DNA of 64,000 nucleotides from Halictus rubicundus (Eukaryota; Arthropoda; Insecta; Hymenoptera; Halictidae): contig NW_027488927.1 in the NCBI RefSeq assembly GCF_050948215.1, positions 1 to 64,000 of the forward strand. Reading direction: 5' to 3'. Shown one piece after another: positions 1 through 13,799 of this stretch. The notes beneath the pieces are model-generated. The model was not told the DNA's origin and searched no databases. It saw nothing but the letters and a program-made list of their open reading frames with translations. A program made the position numbers and the translations under genes. Positions within the stretch are counted from its first letter, which is position 1; the number at the start of each line of letters is the position of its first letter.

Positions 1-299
1 ATAGGATAGGATAGAGGATAGGATAGGATAGACGACAGGATAGGATAGAGGATAGGATAGACGATAGGATAGGATAGAGAATAGGATAGGATAGAGGATA
101 GGATAGGATAGAGGATAGGATAGGATAGAGGATAGGATAGGATAGAGGATAGGATAGGATAGACGATAGGATAGGATAGAGGATAGGATAGGATAGAGGA
201 TAGGATAGACGACAGGATAGGATAGAGGATAGGATAGGATAGAGGATAGGATACGATAGAGGATAGGATAGGGTAGAGGATAGGATAGAGGATAGGATA

Positions 300-2399
300 G
301 AGAATAGGTTAGGATAGAGGATACGATAGGATAGAGGATAGGATAGGATAGAGGATAGGATACGATAGAGGATAGGATAGGATAGAGGATAGAGGATAGG
401 ATAGGGGATTTGATAGGATAGAGGATAGGATAGGAAAGATGATAGGATAGACGATAGGATAGGATAGAGGATAGGATAGGATAGAGGATAGGATAGGGGA
501 TTTGATAGGGTAGAGGATAGGATAGGACAGAAGATAGGATAGGATAGAGGATATGATAGGATAGAGGATATTATAGGATAGAGGATATGATAGGATAGAG
601 GATAGGATAGGATAGAAGATAGGATAGGATAGAGGATAGGATAGGATAGGATAGAGGATAGGATAGGATAGAGGATAGGATAGGATAGAGGATAGGATAG
701 GATAGAGGATAGGATAGACGATAGGATAGATTAGAGGATAGGATAGGATAGAGGATAGGATAGAGGATAGGATAGAGGATAGGATAGAGGATATGATAGA
801 GGATAGGATAGGATAGAGAATAGGATAGGATAGAGGATAGGATATGATAGGGGATATGATAGGATAGAGCATAGGATAGGATAGAGGATACGATAGACGA
901 TAGGATAGGATAGAGGATAGGATAGGATAGAGGATAGGATAGGGGATTTGATAGGATAGGGGATTTGATAGGATAGAGGATAGGATAGGATAGAGGATAG
1001 GGCAGGACAGAGGATAGGATAGGGGATTTGATAGGATAGAGGATAGGATAGGATAGAAGATGGGATAGGATAGAGGATATTATAGGATAGAGGATATGAT
1101 AGGATAGAGGATAGGATAGGATAGAAGATAGGATAGGATAGAGGATAGGATAGGATAGGATAGAGGATAGGATAGGATAGAGGATAGGATAGGATAGAGG
1201 ATAGGATAGACGATAGGATAGAATAGAGGATAGGATAGGATAGAGGATAGGATAGAGGATAGGATAGGATAGAGAATAGGATAGGATAGAGGATAGGATA
1301 TGATAGGGGATAGGATAGGATAGAGCATAGGATAGGATAGAGGATAGGATAGGATAGGATAGAGGATAGGATAGGGGATTTGATAGGATAGAGGATAGGA
1401 TAGGGGATTTGATAGGATAGAGGATAGGATAGGATAGAAGATGGGATAGGATAGAGGATAGGATAGGATAGAGGATAGGATAGGATAGAGGATAGGATAG
1501 GATGGAGGATAGGATAGACGACAGGATAGGATAGAGGATAGGATAGACGATAGGATAGACGACAGGATAGGATAGAGGATAGGATAGACGATAGGATAGG
1601 ATAGAGGATAGGATAGGATAGAGGATAGGATAGGATAGAGGATAGGATAGGATAGAGGATAGGATAGGATAGAGGATAGGATAGGATAGACGATAGGATA
1701 GGATAGAGGATAGGATAGGATACAGGATAGGATAGACGGCAGGATAGGATAGAGGATAGGATAGGATAGAGGATAGGATAGGATAGAGGATAGGATAGGG
1801 TGGAGGATAGGATAGAGGATAGGATAGAGAATAGGTTAGGATAGAGGATACGATAGGATAGAGGATAGGATAGGATAGAGGATAGGATACGATAGAGGAT
1901 AGGATAGGATAGAGGATAGAGGATAGGATAGGGGATTTGATAGGATAGAGGATAGGATAGGAAAGATGATAGGATAGACGATAGGATAGGATAGAGGATA
2001 GGATAGGATAGAGGATAGGATAGGGGATTTGATAGGATAGAGGATAGGATAGGACAGAAGATAGGATAGGATAGAGGATATGATAGGATAGAGGATATTA
2101 TAGGATAGAGGATATGATAGGATAGAGGATAGGATAGGATAGAAGATAGGATAGGATAGAGGATAGGATAGGATAGGATAGAGGATAGGATAGGATAGAG
2201 GATAGGATAGGATAGAGGATAGGATAGGATAGAGGATAGGATAGACGATAGGATAGATTAGAGGATAGGATAGGATAGAGTATAGGATAGAGGATAGGAT
2301 AGAGGATAGGATAGAGGATATGATAGAGGATAGGATAGGATAGAGAATAGGATAGGATAGAGGATAGGATATGATAGGGGATATGATAGGATAGAGCAT
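300..2399. repeat. 1527-bp-offset duplication
   Basis: The stretch beginning GAGAATAGGTTAGG at 300 recurs at 1827, and landmarks through the GAGCATAGG sites near 867 and 2394 keep the offset of 1527 bp. Minus-strand translations of 309-872 and 1836-2399 differ at one residue. Confidence 0.8.
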
Positions 2400-4199
2400 A
2401 GGATAGGATAGAGGATAGGATAGACGATAGGATAGGTTAGAGGATAGGATAGGATAGAGGATAGGATAGGGGATTTGATAGGATAGGGGATTTGATAGGA
2501 TAGAGGATAGGATAGGATAGAGGATAGGACAGGACAGAGGATAGGATAGGGGATTTGATAGGATAGAGGATAGGATAGGATAGAAGATGGGATAGGATAG
2601 AGGATATTATAGGATAGAGGATATGATAGGATAGAGGATAGGATAGGATAGAAGGTAGGATAGGATAGAGGATAGGATAGGATAGGATAGAGGATAGGAT
2701 AGGATAGAGGATAGGATAGGATAGAGGATAGGATAGGATAGAGGATAGGATAGACGATAGGATAGATTAGAGGATAGGATAGGATAGAGGATAGGATAGA
2801 GGATAGGATAGAGGATAGGATAGAGGATATGATAGAGGATAGGATAGGATAGAGAATAGGATAGGATAGAGGATAGGATATGATAGGGGATATGATAGGA
2901 TAGAGCATAGGATAGGATAGAGGATACGATAGACGATAGGATAGGATAGAGGATAGGATAGGATAGAGGATAGGATAGGGGATTTGATAGGATAGGGGAT
3001 TTGATAGGATAGAGGATAGGATAGGATAGAGGATAGGGCAGGACAGAGGATAGGATAAGGGATTTGATAGGATAGAGGATAGGATAGGATAGAAGATGGG
3101 ATAGGATAGAGGATAGGATAGGATAGGATAGAGGATAGGATAGGATAGAGGATAGGATAGGATAGAGGATAGGATAGACGATAGGATAGAATAGAGGATA
3201 GGATAGGATAGAGGATAGGATAGAGGATAGGATAGGATAGAGAATAGGATAGGATAGAGGATAGGATATGATAGGGGATAGGATAGGATAGAGCATAGGA
3301 TAGGATAGAGGATAGGATAGGATAGAGGATAGGATAGGGGATATGATAGGATAGAGGATAGGATAGGGGATTTGATAGGATAGAGGATAGGATAGGATAG
3401 AGGATAGGATAGGACAGAGGTTAGGATAGGGGATTTGATAGGATAGAGGATAGGATAGGATAGAAGATGGGATAGGATAGAGGATAGGATAGGATAGAGG
3501 ATAGGATAGGATAGAGGATAGGATAGGATGGAGGATAGGATAGACGACAGGATAGGATAGAGGATAGGATAGACGATAGGATAGACGACAGGATAGGATA
3601 GAGGATAGGATAGACGATAGGATAGGATAGAGGATAGGATAGGATAGAGGATAGGATAGGATAGAGGATAGGATAGGATAGAGGATAGGATAGGATAGAG
3701 GATAGGATAGGATAGACGATAGGATAGGATAGAGGATAGGATAGGATACAGGATAGGATAGACGACAGGATAGGATAGAGGATAGGATAGGATAGAGGAT
3801 AGGATAGGATAGAGGATAGGATAGGGTAGAGGATAGGATAGAGGATAGGATAGATAATAGGTTAGGATAGAGGATACGATAGGATAGAGGATAGGATAGG
3901 ATAGAGGATAGGATACGATAGAGGATAGGATAGGATAGAGGATAGAGGATAGGATAGGGGATTTGATAGGATAGAGGATAGGATAGGAAAGATGATAGGA
4001 TAGACGATAGGATAGGATAGAGGATAGGATAGGATAGAGGATAGGATAGGGGATTTGATAGGATAGAGGATAGGATAGGACAGAAGATAGGATAGGATAG
4101 AGGATATGATAGGATAGAGGATATTATAGGATAGAGGATATGATAGGATAGAGGATAGGATAGGATAGAAGATAGGATAGGATAGAGGATAGGATAGGA

Positions 4200-7100
4200 T
4201 AGGATAGAGGATAGGATAGGATAGGATAGAGGATAGGATAGGATAGAGGATAGGATAGGATAGAGGATAGGATAGACGATAGGATAGATTAGAGGATAGG
4301 ATAGGATAGAGTATAGGATAGAGGATAGGATAGAGGATAGGATAGAGGATATGATAGAGGATAGGATAGGATAGAGAATAGGATAGGATAGAGGATAGGA
4401 TATGATAGGGGATATGATAGGATAGAGCATAGGATAGGATAGAGGATAGGATAGACGATAGGATAGGATAGAGGATAGGATAGGATAGAGGATAGGATAG
4501 GGGATTTGATAGGATAGGGGATTTGATAGGATAGAGGATAGGATAGGATAGAGGATAGGACAGGACAGAGGATAGGATAGGGGATTTGATAGGATAGAGG
4601 ATAGGATAGGATAGAAGATGGGATAGGATAGAGGATATTATAGGATAGAGGATATGATAGGATAGAGGATAGGATAGGATAGAAGATAGGATAGGATAGA
4701 GGATAGGATAGGATAGGATAGAGGATAGGATAGGATAGAGGATAGGATAGGATAGAGGATAGGATAGACGATAGGATAGAATAGAGGATAGGATAGGATA
4801 GAGGATAGGATAGAGGATAGGATAGGATAGAGAATAGGATAGGATAGAGGATAGGATATGATAGGGGATAGGATAGGATAGAGCATAGGATAGGATAGAG
4901 GATAGGATAGGATAGAGGATAGGATAGGGGATTTGATAGGATAGAGGATAGGATAGGGGATTTGATAGGATAGAGGATAGGATAGGATAGAGGATAGGAT
5001 AGGACAGAGGTTAGGATAGGGGATTTGATAGGATAGAGGATAGGATAGGATAGAAGATGGGATAGGATAGAGGATAGGATAGGATAGAGGATAGGATAGG
5101 ATAGAGGATAGGATAGGATGGAGGATAGGATAGACGACAGGATAGGATAGAGGATAGGATAGACGATAGGATAGACGACAGGATAGGATAGAGGATAGGA
5201 TAGACGATAGGATAGGATAGAGGATAGGATAGGATAGAGGATAGGATAGGATAGAGGATAGGATAGGATAGAGGATAGGATAGGATAGACGATAGGATAG
5301 GATAGAGGATAGGATAGGATACAGGATAGGATAGACGACAGGATAGGATAGAGGATAGGATAGGATAGAGGATAGGATAGGATAGAGGATAGGATAGGAT
5401 AGAGGATAGGATAGAGGATAGGATAGAGAATAGGTTAGGATAGAGGATAGGATAGGATAGAGGATAGGATAGGATAGAGGATAGGATAGGATAGAGGATA
5501 GGATAGGATAGAGGATAGGATAGGATAGAGGATAGAGGATAGGATAGGGGATTTGATAGGATAGAGGATAGGATAGGATAGAGGATAGGATAGGACAGAG
5601 GATAGGATAGGATAGAGGACAGGATAGGGGATTTGATAGGATAGAGGATATTATAGGATAGAGGATAGGATAGAGGATAGGATAGGATAGAGGACAGGAT
5701 AGGATAGAGGATAGGATAGGATAGAGGATTGGATAGGATACAGGAAAGGATAGGATTGAGGATAGATGATAGGATATGATAGAGGATAGGATAGGATAGA
5801 GGATAGGATAGGAAAGAGGATAGGATAGGATAGAGGATAGGATAGGATAGAGGATAGGATAGACGATAGGATATAATAGAGGATAGGATAGGATAGAGGA
5901 TAGGATAGGATAGAGGATAGGATAGGATAGAGGATAGGATAGGATAGAGGAAAGGATAGGATAGAGGATAGGATAGGATAGAGGATAGGATAGGATAGAG
6001 GATAGGATAGGATAGAGGATAGGATAGACGATAGGATAGGATAGAGGATAGGATAGGATAGAGGATAGGATAGGGGATTTGATAGGATAGAGGGTAGAAT
6101 AGGACAGAAGATAGGATAGGATAGAGGATAGGATAGAGGATTGGATAGAGGATATTATAGGATAGAGGATATGATAGGATAGAAGATAGGATAGGATAGA
6201 AGATAGGCTAGGATAGAGGATAGGATAGAAGTTAGGATAGGATAGGATAGAGGATAGGATAGGATAGAGGGTAGGATAGGATACAGGATATTATAGGATA
6301 GAGGATAGGATAGGATAGAGGATAGGATTTGGATAGAGGATAGAGGATAGGATAGAGGATAGGATAGGATAGAGGATAGGATAGGGGATTTGATAGGATA
6401 GGGGATTTGATAGGATAGAGGATAGGATAGGATAGATGATAGGATAGGACAGAGGATAGGATAGGGGATTTGATAGGATAGAGGATAGGATAGGATAGAA
6501 GATGGGATAGGAGGGAGGATAGGATAGGATAGAGGATAGGATAGGATAGAGGGTAGGATAGGATACAGGATATTATAGGATAGAGGATAGGATAGGATAG
6601 AGGATAGGATTTGGATAGAGGATAGAGGATAGGATAGAGGATAGGATAGGATAGAGGATAGGATAGGGGATTTGATAGGATAGGGGATTTGATAGGATAG
6701 AGGATAGGATAGGATAGATGATAGGATAGGACAGAGGATAGGATAGGGGATTTGATAGGATAGAGGATAGGATAGGATAGAAGATAGGATAGGATAGAGG
6801 ATAGGATAGGGGATTTGATAGGGTAGAGGATAGGATAGGACAGAAGATAGGATAGGATAGAGGATATGATAGGATAGAGGATATTATAGGATAGAGGATA
6901 TGATAGGATAGAGGATAGGATAGGATAGAAGATAGGATAGGATAGAGGATAGGATAGGATAGGATAGAGGATAGGATAGGATAGAGGATAGGATAGGATA
7001 GAGGATAGGATAGGATAGAGGATAGGATAGACGATAGGATAGATTAGAGGATATGATAGGATAGAGGATAGGATAGAGGATAGGATAGAGGATAGGATAG

Positions 7101-8140
7101 AGGATATGATAGAGGATAGGATAGGATAGAGAATAGGATAGGATAGAGGATAGGATATGATAGGGGATATGATAGGATAGAGCATAGGATAGGATAGAGG
7201 ATACGATAGACGATAGGATAGGATAGAGGATAGGATAGGATAGAGGATAGGATAGGGGATTTGATAGGATAGGGGATTTGATAGGATAGAGGATAGGATA
7301 GGATAGAGGATAGGGCAGGACAGAGGATAGGATAGGGGATTTGATAGGATAGAGGATAGGATAGGATAGAAGATGGGATAGGATAGAGGATATTATAGGA
7401 TAGAGGATATGATAGGATAGAGGATAGGATAGGATAGAAGATAGGATAGGATAGAGGATAGGATAGGATAGGATAGAGGATAGGATAGGATAGAGGATAG
7501 GATAGGATAGAGGATAGGATAGACGATAGGATAGAATAGAGGATAGGATAGGATAGAGGATAGGATAGAGGATAGGATAGGATAGAGAATAGGATAGGAT
7601 AGAGGATAGGATATGATAGGGGATAGGATAGGATAGAGCATAGGATAGGATAGAGGATAGGATAGGATAGAGGATAGGATAGGGGATTTGATAGGATAGA
7701 GGATAGGATAGGGGATTTGATAGGATAGAGGATAGGATAGGATAGAGGATAGGATAGGACAGAGGTTAGGATAGGGGATTTGATAGGATAGAGGATAGGA
7801 TAGGATAGAAGATGGGATAGGATAGAGGATAGGATAGGATAGAGGATAGGATAGGATAGAGGATAGGATAGGATGGAGGATAGGATAGACGACAGGATAG
7901 GATAGAGGATAGGATAGACGATAGGATAGACGACAGGATAGGATAGAGGATAGGATAGACGATAGGATAGGATAGAGGATAGGATAGGATAGAGGATAGG
8001 ATAGGATAGAGGATAGGATAGGATAGAGGATAGGATAGGATAGAGGATAGGATAGGATAGACGATAGGATAGGATAGAGGATAGGATAGGATACAGGATA
8101 GGATAGACGACAGGATAGGATAGAGGATAGGATAGGATAG
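4200..8140. repeat. 2755-bp-offset duplication (about 4.2-5.38 and 6.97-8.14 kb)
   Basis: The landmark AGATTAGAGG at 4286 and 7041, GGATGGAGG at 5116 and 7871, and the 249-bp units at 4638 and 7393 all have an offset of exactly 2755 bp. Similarity is lost near 5.38/8.14 kb. Between the copies lies a different segment (about 5.4-6.95 kb) related to 8.6-9.5 and 13.15-14.25 kb. Confidence 0.8.
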
Positions 8141-11070
8141 AGGATAGGATAGAATAGAGGATAGGATAGGGTAGAGGATAGGATAGAGGATAGGATAGAG
8201 AATAGGTTAGGATAGAGGATACGATAGGATAGAGGATAGGATAGGATAGAGGATAGGATACGATAGAGGATAGGATAGGATAGAGGATAGAGGATAGGAT
8301 AGGGGATTTGATAGGATAGAGGATAGGATAGGAAAGATGATAGGATAGACGATAGGATAGGATAGAGGATAGGATAGGATAGAGGATAGGATAGGGGATT
8401 TGATAGGATAGAGGATAGGATAGGACAGAAGATAGGATAGGATAGAGGATATGATAGGATAGAGGATATTATAGGATAGAGGATATGATAGGATAGAGGA
8501 TAGGATAGGATAGAAGATAGGATAGGATAGAGGATAGGATAGGATAGGATAGAGGATAGGATAGGATAGAGGATAGGATAGGATAGAGGATAGGATAGGA
8601 TAGAGGAAAGGATAGGATAGAGGATAGGATAGGATAGAGGATAGGATAGGATAGAGGATAGGATAGGATAGAGGATAGGATAGACGATAGGATAGGATAG
8701 AGGATAGGATAGGATAGAGGATAGGATAGGGGATTTGATAGGATAGAGGGTAGAATAGGACAGAAGATAGGATAGGATAGAGGATAGGATAGAGGATTGG
8801 ATAGAGGATATTATAGGATAGAGGATATGATAGGATAGAAGATAGGATAGGATAGAAGATAGGCTAGGATAGAGGATAGGATAGAAGTTAGGATAGGATA
8901 GGATAGAGGATAGGATAGGATAGAGGGTAGGATAGGATACAGGATATTATAGGATAGAGGATAGGATAGGATAGAGGATAGGATTTGGATAGAGGATAGA
9001 GGATAGGATAGAGGATAGGATAGGATAGAGGATAGGATAGGGGATTTGATAGGATAGGGGATTTGATAGGATAGAGGATAGGATAGGATAGATGATAGGA
9101 TAGGACAGAGGATAGGATAGGGGATTTGATAGGATAGAGGATAGGATAGGATAGAAGATGGGATAGGAGAGAGGATAGGAAAGGATAGAGGATAGGATGG
9201 GATAGAGGATAGGATAGGATAGAGGATAGGATAGACGATAGGATAGACGATAGGATAGGATAGAGGATAGGATAGGATAGAGGATAGGATAGGGGATTTG
9301 ATAGGGTAGAGGATAGGATAGGACAGAAGATAGGATAGGATAGAGGATATGATAGGATAGAGGATATTATAGGATAGAGGATATGATAGGATAGAGGATA
9401 GGATAGGATAGAAGATAGGATAGGATAGAGGATAGGATAGGATAGGATAGAGGATAGGATAGGATAGAGGATAGGATAGGATAGAGGATAGGATAGGATA
9501 GAGGATAGGATAGACGATAGGATAGATTAGAGGATATGATAGGATAGAGGATAGGATAGAGGATAGGATAGAGGATAGGATAGAGGATATGATAGAGGAT
9601 AGGATAGGATAGAGAATAGGATAGGATAGAGGATAGGATATGATAGGGGATATGATAGGATAGAGCATAGGATAGGATAGAGGATACGATAGACGATAGG
9701 ATAGGATAGAGGATAGGATAGGATAGAGGATAGGATAGGGGATTTGATAGGATAGGGGATTTGATAGGATAGAGGATAGGATAGGATAGAGGATAGGGCA
9801 GGACAGAGGATAGGATAGGGGATTTGATAGGATAGAGGATAGGATAGGATAGAAGATGGGATAGGATAGAGGATATTATAGGATAGAGGATATGATAGGA
9901 TAGAGGATAGGATAGGATAGAAGATAGGATAGGATAGAGGATAGGATAGGATAGGATAGAGGATAGGATAGGATAGAGGATAGGATAGGATAGAGGATAG
10001 GATAGACGATAGGATAGAATAGAGGATAGGATAGGATAGAGGATAGGATAGAGGATAGGATAGGATAGAGAATAGGATAGGATAGAGGATAGGATATGAT
10101 AGGGGATAGGATAGGATAGAGCATAGGATAGGATAGAGGATAGGATAGGATAGAGGATAGGATAGGGGATTTGATAGGATAGAGGATAGGATAGGGGATT
10201 TGATAGGATAGAGGATAGGATAGGATAGAGGATAGGATAGGACAGAGGTTAGGATAGGGGATTTGATAGGATAGAGGATAGGATAGGATAGAAGATGGGA
10301 TAGGATAGAGGATAGGATAGGATAGAGGATAGGATAGGATAGAGGATAGGATAGGATGGAGGATAGGATAGACGACAGGATAGGATAGAGGATAGGATAG
10401 ACGATAGGATAGACGACAGGATAGGATAGAGGATAGGATAGACGATAGGATAGGATAGAGGATAGGATAGGATAGAGGATAGGATAGGATAGAGGATAGG
10501 ATAGGATAGAGGATAGGATAGGATAGAGGATAGGATAGGATAGACGATAGGATAGGATAGAGGATAGGATAGGATACAGGATAGGATAGACGACAGGATA
10601 GGATAGAGGATAGGATAGGATAGAGGATAGGATAGAATAGAGGATAGGATAGGGTAGAGGATAGGATAGAGGATAGGATAGAGAATAGGTTAGGATAGAG
10701 GATACGATAGGATAGAGGATAGGATAGGATAGAGGATAGGATACGATAGAGGATAGGATAGGATAGAGGATAGAGGATAGGATAGGGGATTTGATAGGAT
10801 AGAGGATAGGATAGGAAAGATGATAGGATAGACGATAGGATAGGATAGAGGATAGGATAGGATAGAGGATAGGATAGGGGATTTGATAGGATAGAGGATA
10901 GGATAGGACAGAAGATAGGATAGGATAGAGGATATGATAGGATAGAGGATATTATAGGATAGAGGATATGATAGGATAGAGGATAGGATAGGATAGAAGA
11001 TAGGATAGGATAGAGGATAGGATAGGATAGGATAGAGGATAGGATAGGATAGAGGATAGGATAGGATAGA
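7000..11070. repeat. 2483-bp-offset duplication (about 7.0-8.6 and 9.5-11.07 kb)
   Basis: Landmarks at 7393/9876 and the GATATTATAGG sites near 8466/10949 share an offset of 2483 bp. The copies part near 8.60/11.07 kb, where one reads GAGGAAAGGATAGG and the other GAGGATTGGATAGACG. This overlaps the 2755-bp duplication, so events were nested. Confidence 0.75.
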
Positions 11071-11819
11071 GGATTGGATAGACGATAGGATAGATTAGAG
11101 GATAGGATAGGATAGAGTATAGGATAGAGGATAGGATAGAGGATAGGATAGAGGATATGATAGAGGATAGGATAGGATAGAGAATAGGATAGGATAGAGG
11201 ATAGGATATGATAGGGGATATGATAGGATAGAGCATAGGATAGGATAGAGGATAGGATAGACGATAGGATAGGATAGAGGATAGGATAGGATAGAGGATA
11301 GGATAGGGGATTTGATAGGATAGGGGATTTGATAGGATAGAGGATAGGATAGGATAGAGGATAGGACAGGACAGAGGATAGGATAGGGGATTTGATAGGA
11401 TAGAGGATAGGATAGGATAGAAGATGGGATAGGATAGAGGATATTATAGGATAGAGGATATGATAGGATAGAGGATAGGATAGGATAGAAGATAGGATAG
11501 GATAGAGGATAGGATAGGATAGGATAGAGGATAGGATAGGATAGAGGATAGGATAGGATAGAGGATAGGATAGGATAGAGGATAGGATAGACGATAGGAT
11601 AGATTAGAGGATAGGATAGGATAGAGGATAGGATAGAGGATAGGATAGAGGATAGGATAGAGGATATGATAGAGGATAGGATAGGATAGAGAATAGGATA
11701 GGATAGAGGATAGGATATGATAGGGGATATGATAGGATAGAGCATAGGATAGGATAGAGGATACGATAGACGATAGGATAGGATAGAGGATAGGATAGGA
11801 TAGAGGATAGGATAGGGGA

Positions 11820-12677
11820 TTTGATAGGATAGGGGATTTGATAGGATAGAGGATAGGATAGGATAGAGGATAGGGCAGGACAGAGGATAGGATAGGGGAT
11901 TTGATAGGATAGAGGATAGGATAGGATAGAAGATGGGATAGGATAGAGGATATTATAGGATAGAGGATATGATAGGATAGAGGATAGGATAGGATAGAAG
12001 ATAGGATAGGATAGAGGATAGGATAGGATAGGATAGAGGATAGGATAGGATAGAGGATAGGATAGGATAGAGGATAGGATAGACGATAGGATAGAATAGA
12101 GGATAGGATAGGATAGAGGATAGGATAGAGGATAGGATAGGATAGAGAATAGGATAGGATAGAGGATAGGATATGATAGGGGATAGGATAGGATAGAGCA
12201 TAGGATAGGATAGAGGATAGGATAGGATAGAGGATAGGATAGGGGATTTGATAGGATAGGGGATTTGATAGGATAGAGGATAGGATAGGATAGAGGATAG
12301 GACAGGACAGAGGATAGGATAGGGGATTTGATAGGATAGAGGATAGGATAGGATAGAAGATGGGATAGGATAGAGGATATTATAGGATAGAGGATATGAT
12401 AGGATAGAGGATAGGATAGGATAGAAGATAGGATAGGATAGAGGATAGGATAGGATAGGATAGAGGATAGGATAGGATAGAGGATAGGATAGGATAGAGG
12501 ATAGGATAGACGATAGGATAGAATAGAGGATAGGATAGGATAGAGGATAGGATAGAGGATAGGATAGGATAGAGAATAGGATAGGATAGAGGATAGGATA
12601 TGATAGGGGATAGGATAGGATAGAGCATAGGATAGGATAGAGGATAGGATAGGATAGAGGATAGGATAGGGGATTTG
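11820..12677. repeat. 427-bp tandem duplication
   Basis: 11.82-12.25 kb is repeated directly as 12.25-12.68 kb with an offset of 427 bp; the visible difference is GGGCAGG in the first copy against GGACAGG in the second. Confidence 0.75.
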
Positions 12678-13799
12678 ATAGGATAGAGGATAGGATAGGG
12701 GATTTGATAGGATAGAGGATAGGATAGGATAGAGGATAGGATAGGACAGAGGTTAGGATAGGGGATTTGATAGGATAGAGGATAGGATAGGATAGAAGAT
12801 GGGATAGGATAGAGGATAGGATAGGATAGAGGATAGGATAGGATAGAGGATAGGATAGGATGGAGGATAGGATAGACGACAGGATAGGATAGAGGATAGG
12901 ATAGACGATAGGATAGACGACAGGATAGGATAGAGGATAGGATAGACGATAGGATAGGATAGAGGATAGGATAGGATAGAGGATAGGATAGGATAGAGGA
13001 TAGGATAGGATAGAGGATAGGATAGGATAGACGATAGGATAGGATAGAGGATAGGATAGGATACAGGATAGGATAGACGACAGGATAGGATAGAGGATAG
13101 GATAGGATAGAGGATAGGATAGGATAGAGGATAGGATAGGATAGAGGATAGGATAGAGGATAGGATAGAGAATAGGTTAGGATAGAGGATAGGATAGGAT
13201 AGAGGATAGGATAGGATAGAGGATAGGATAGGATAGAGGATAGGATAGGATAGAGGATAGGATAGGATAGAGGATAGAGGATAGGATAGGGGATTTGATA
13301 GGATAGAGGATAGGATAGGATAGAGGATAGGATAGGACAGAGGATAGGATAGGATAGAGGACAGGATAGGGGATTTGATAGGATAGAGGATATTATAGGA
13401 TAGAGGATAGGATAGAGGATAGGATAGGATAGAGGACAGGATAGGATAGAGGATAGGATAGGATAGAGGATTGGATAGGATACAGGAAAGGATAGGATTG
13501 AGGATAGATGATAGGATATGATAGAGGATAGGATAGGATAGAGGATAGGATAGGAAAGAGGATAGGATAGGATAGAGGATAGGATAGGATAGAGGATAGG
13601 ATAGACGATAGGATATAATAGAGGATAGGATAGGATAGAGGATAGGATAGGATAGAGGATAGGATAGGATAGAGGATAGGATAGGATAGAGGAAAGGATA
13701 GGATAGAGGATAGGATAGGATAGAGGATAGGATAGGATAGAGGATAGGATAGGATAGAGGATAGGATAGACGATAGGATAGGATAGAGGATAGGATAGG

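Larger units (their letters stand above)
1080..12628. repeat. Region with six identical 249-bp landmark units
   Basis: Units at 1080-1328, 4638-4886, 7393-7641, 9876-10124, 11953-12201 and 12380-12628 translate identically on the minus strand over 82 residues, with spacings of 3558, 2755, 2483, 2077 and 427 bp. Each ends with the GAGCATAGG variant. Irregular spacing means the unit was carried by several duplications of different length, not by one regular higher-order repeat. Confidence 0.85.
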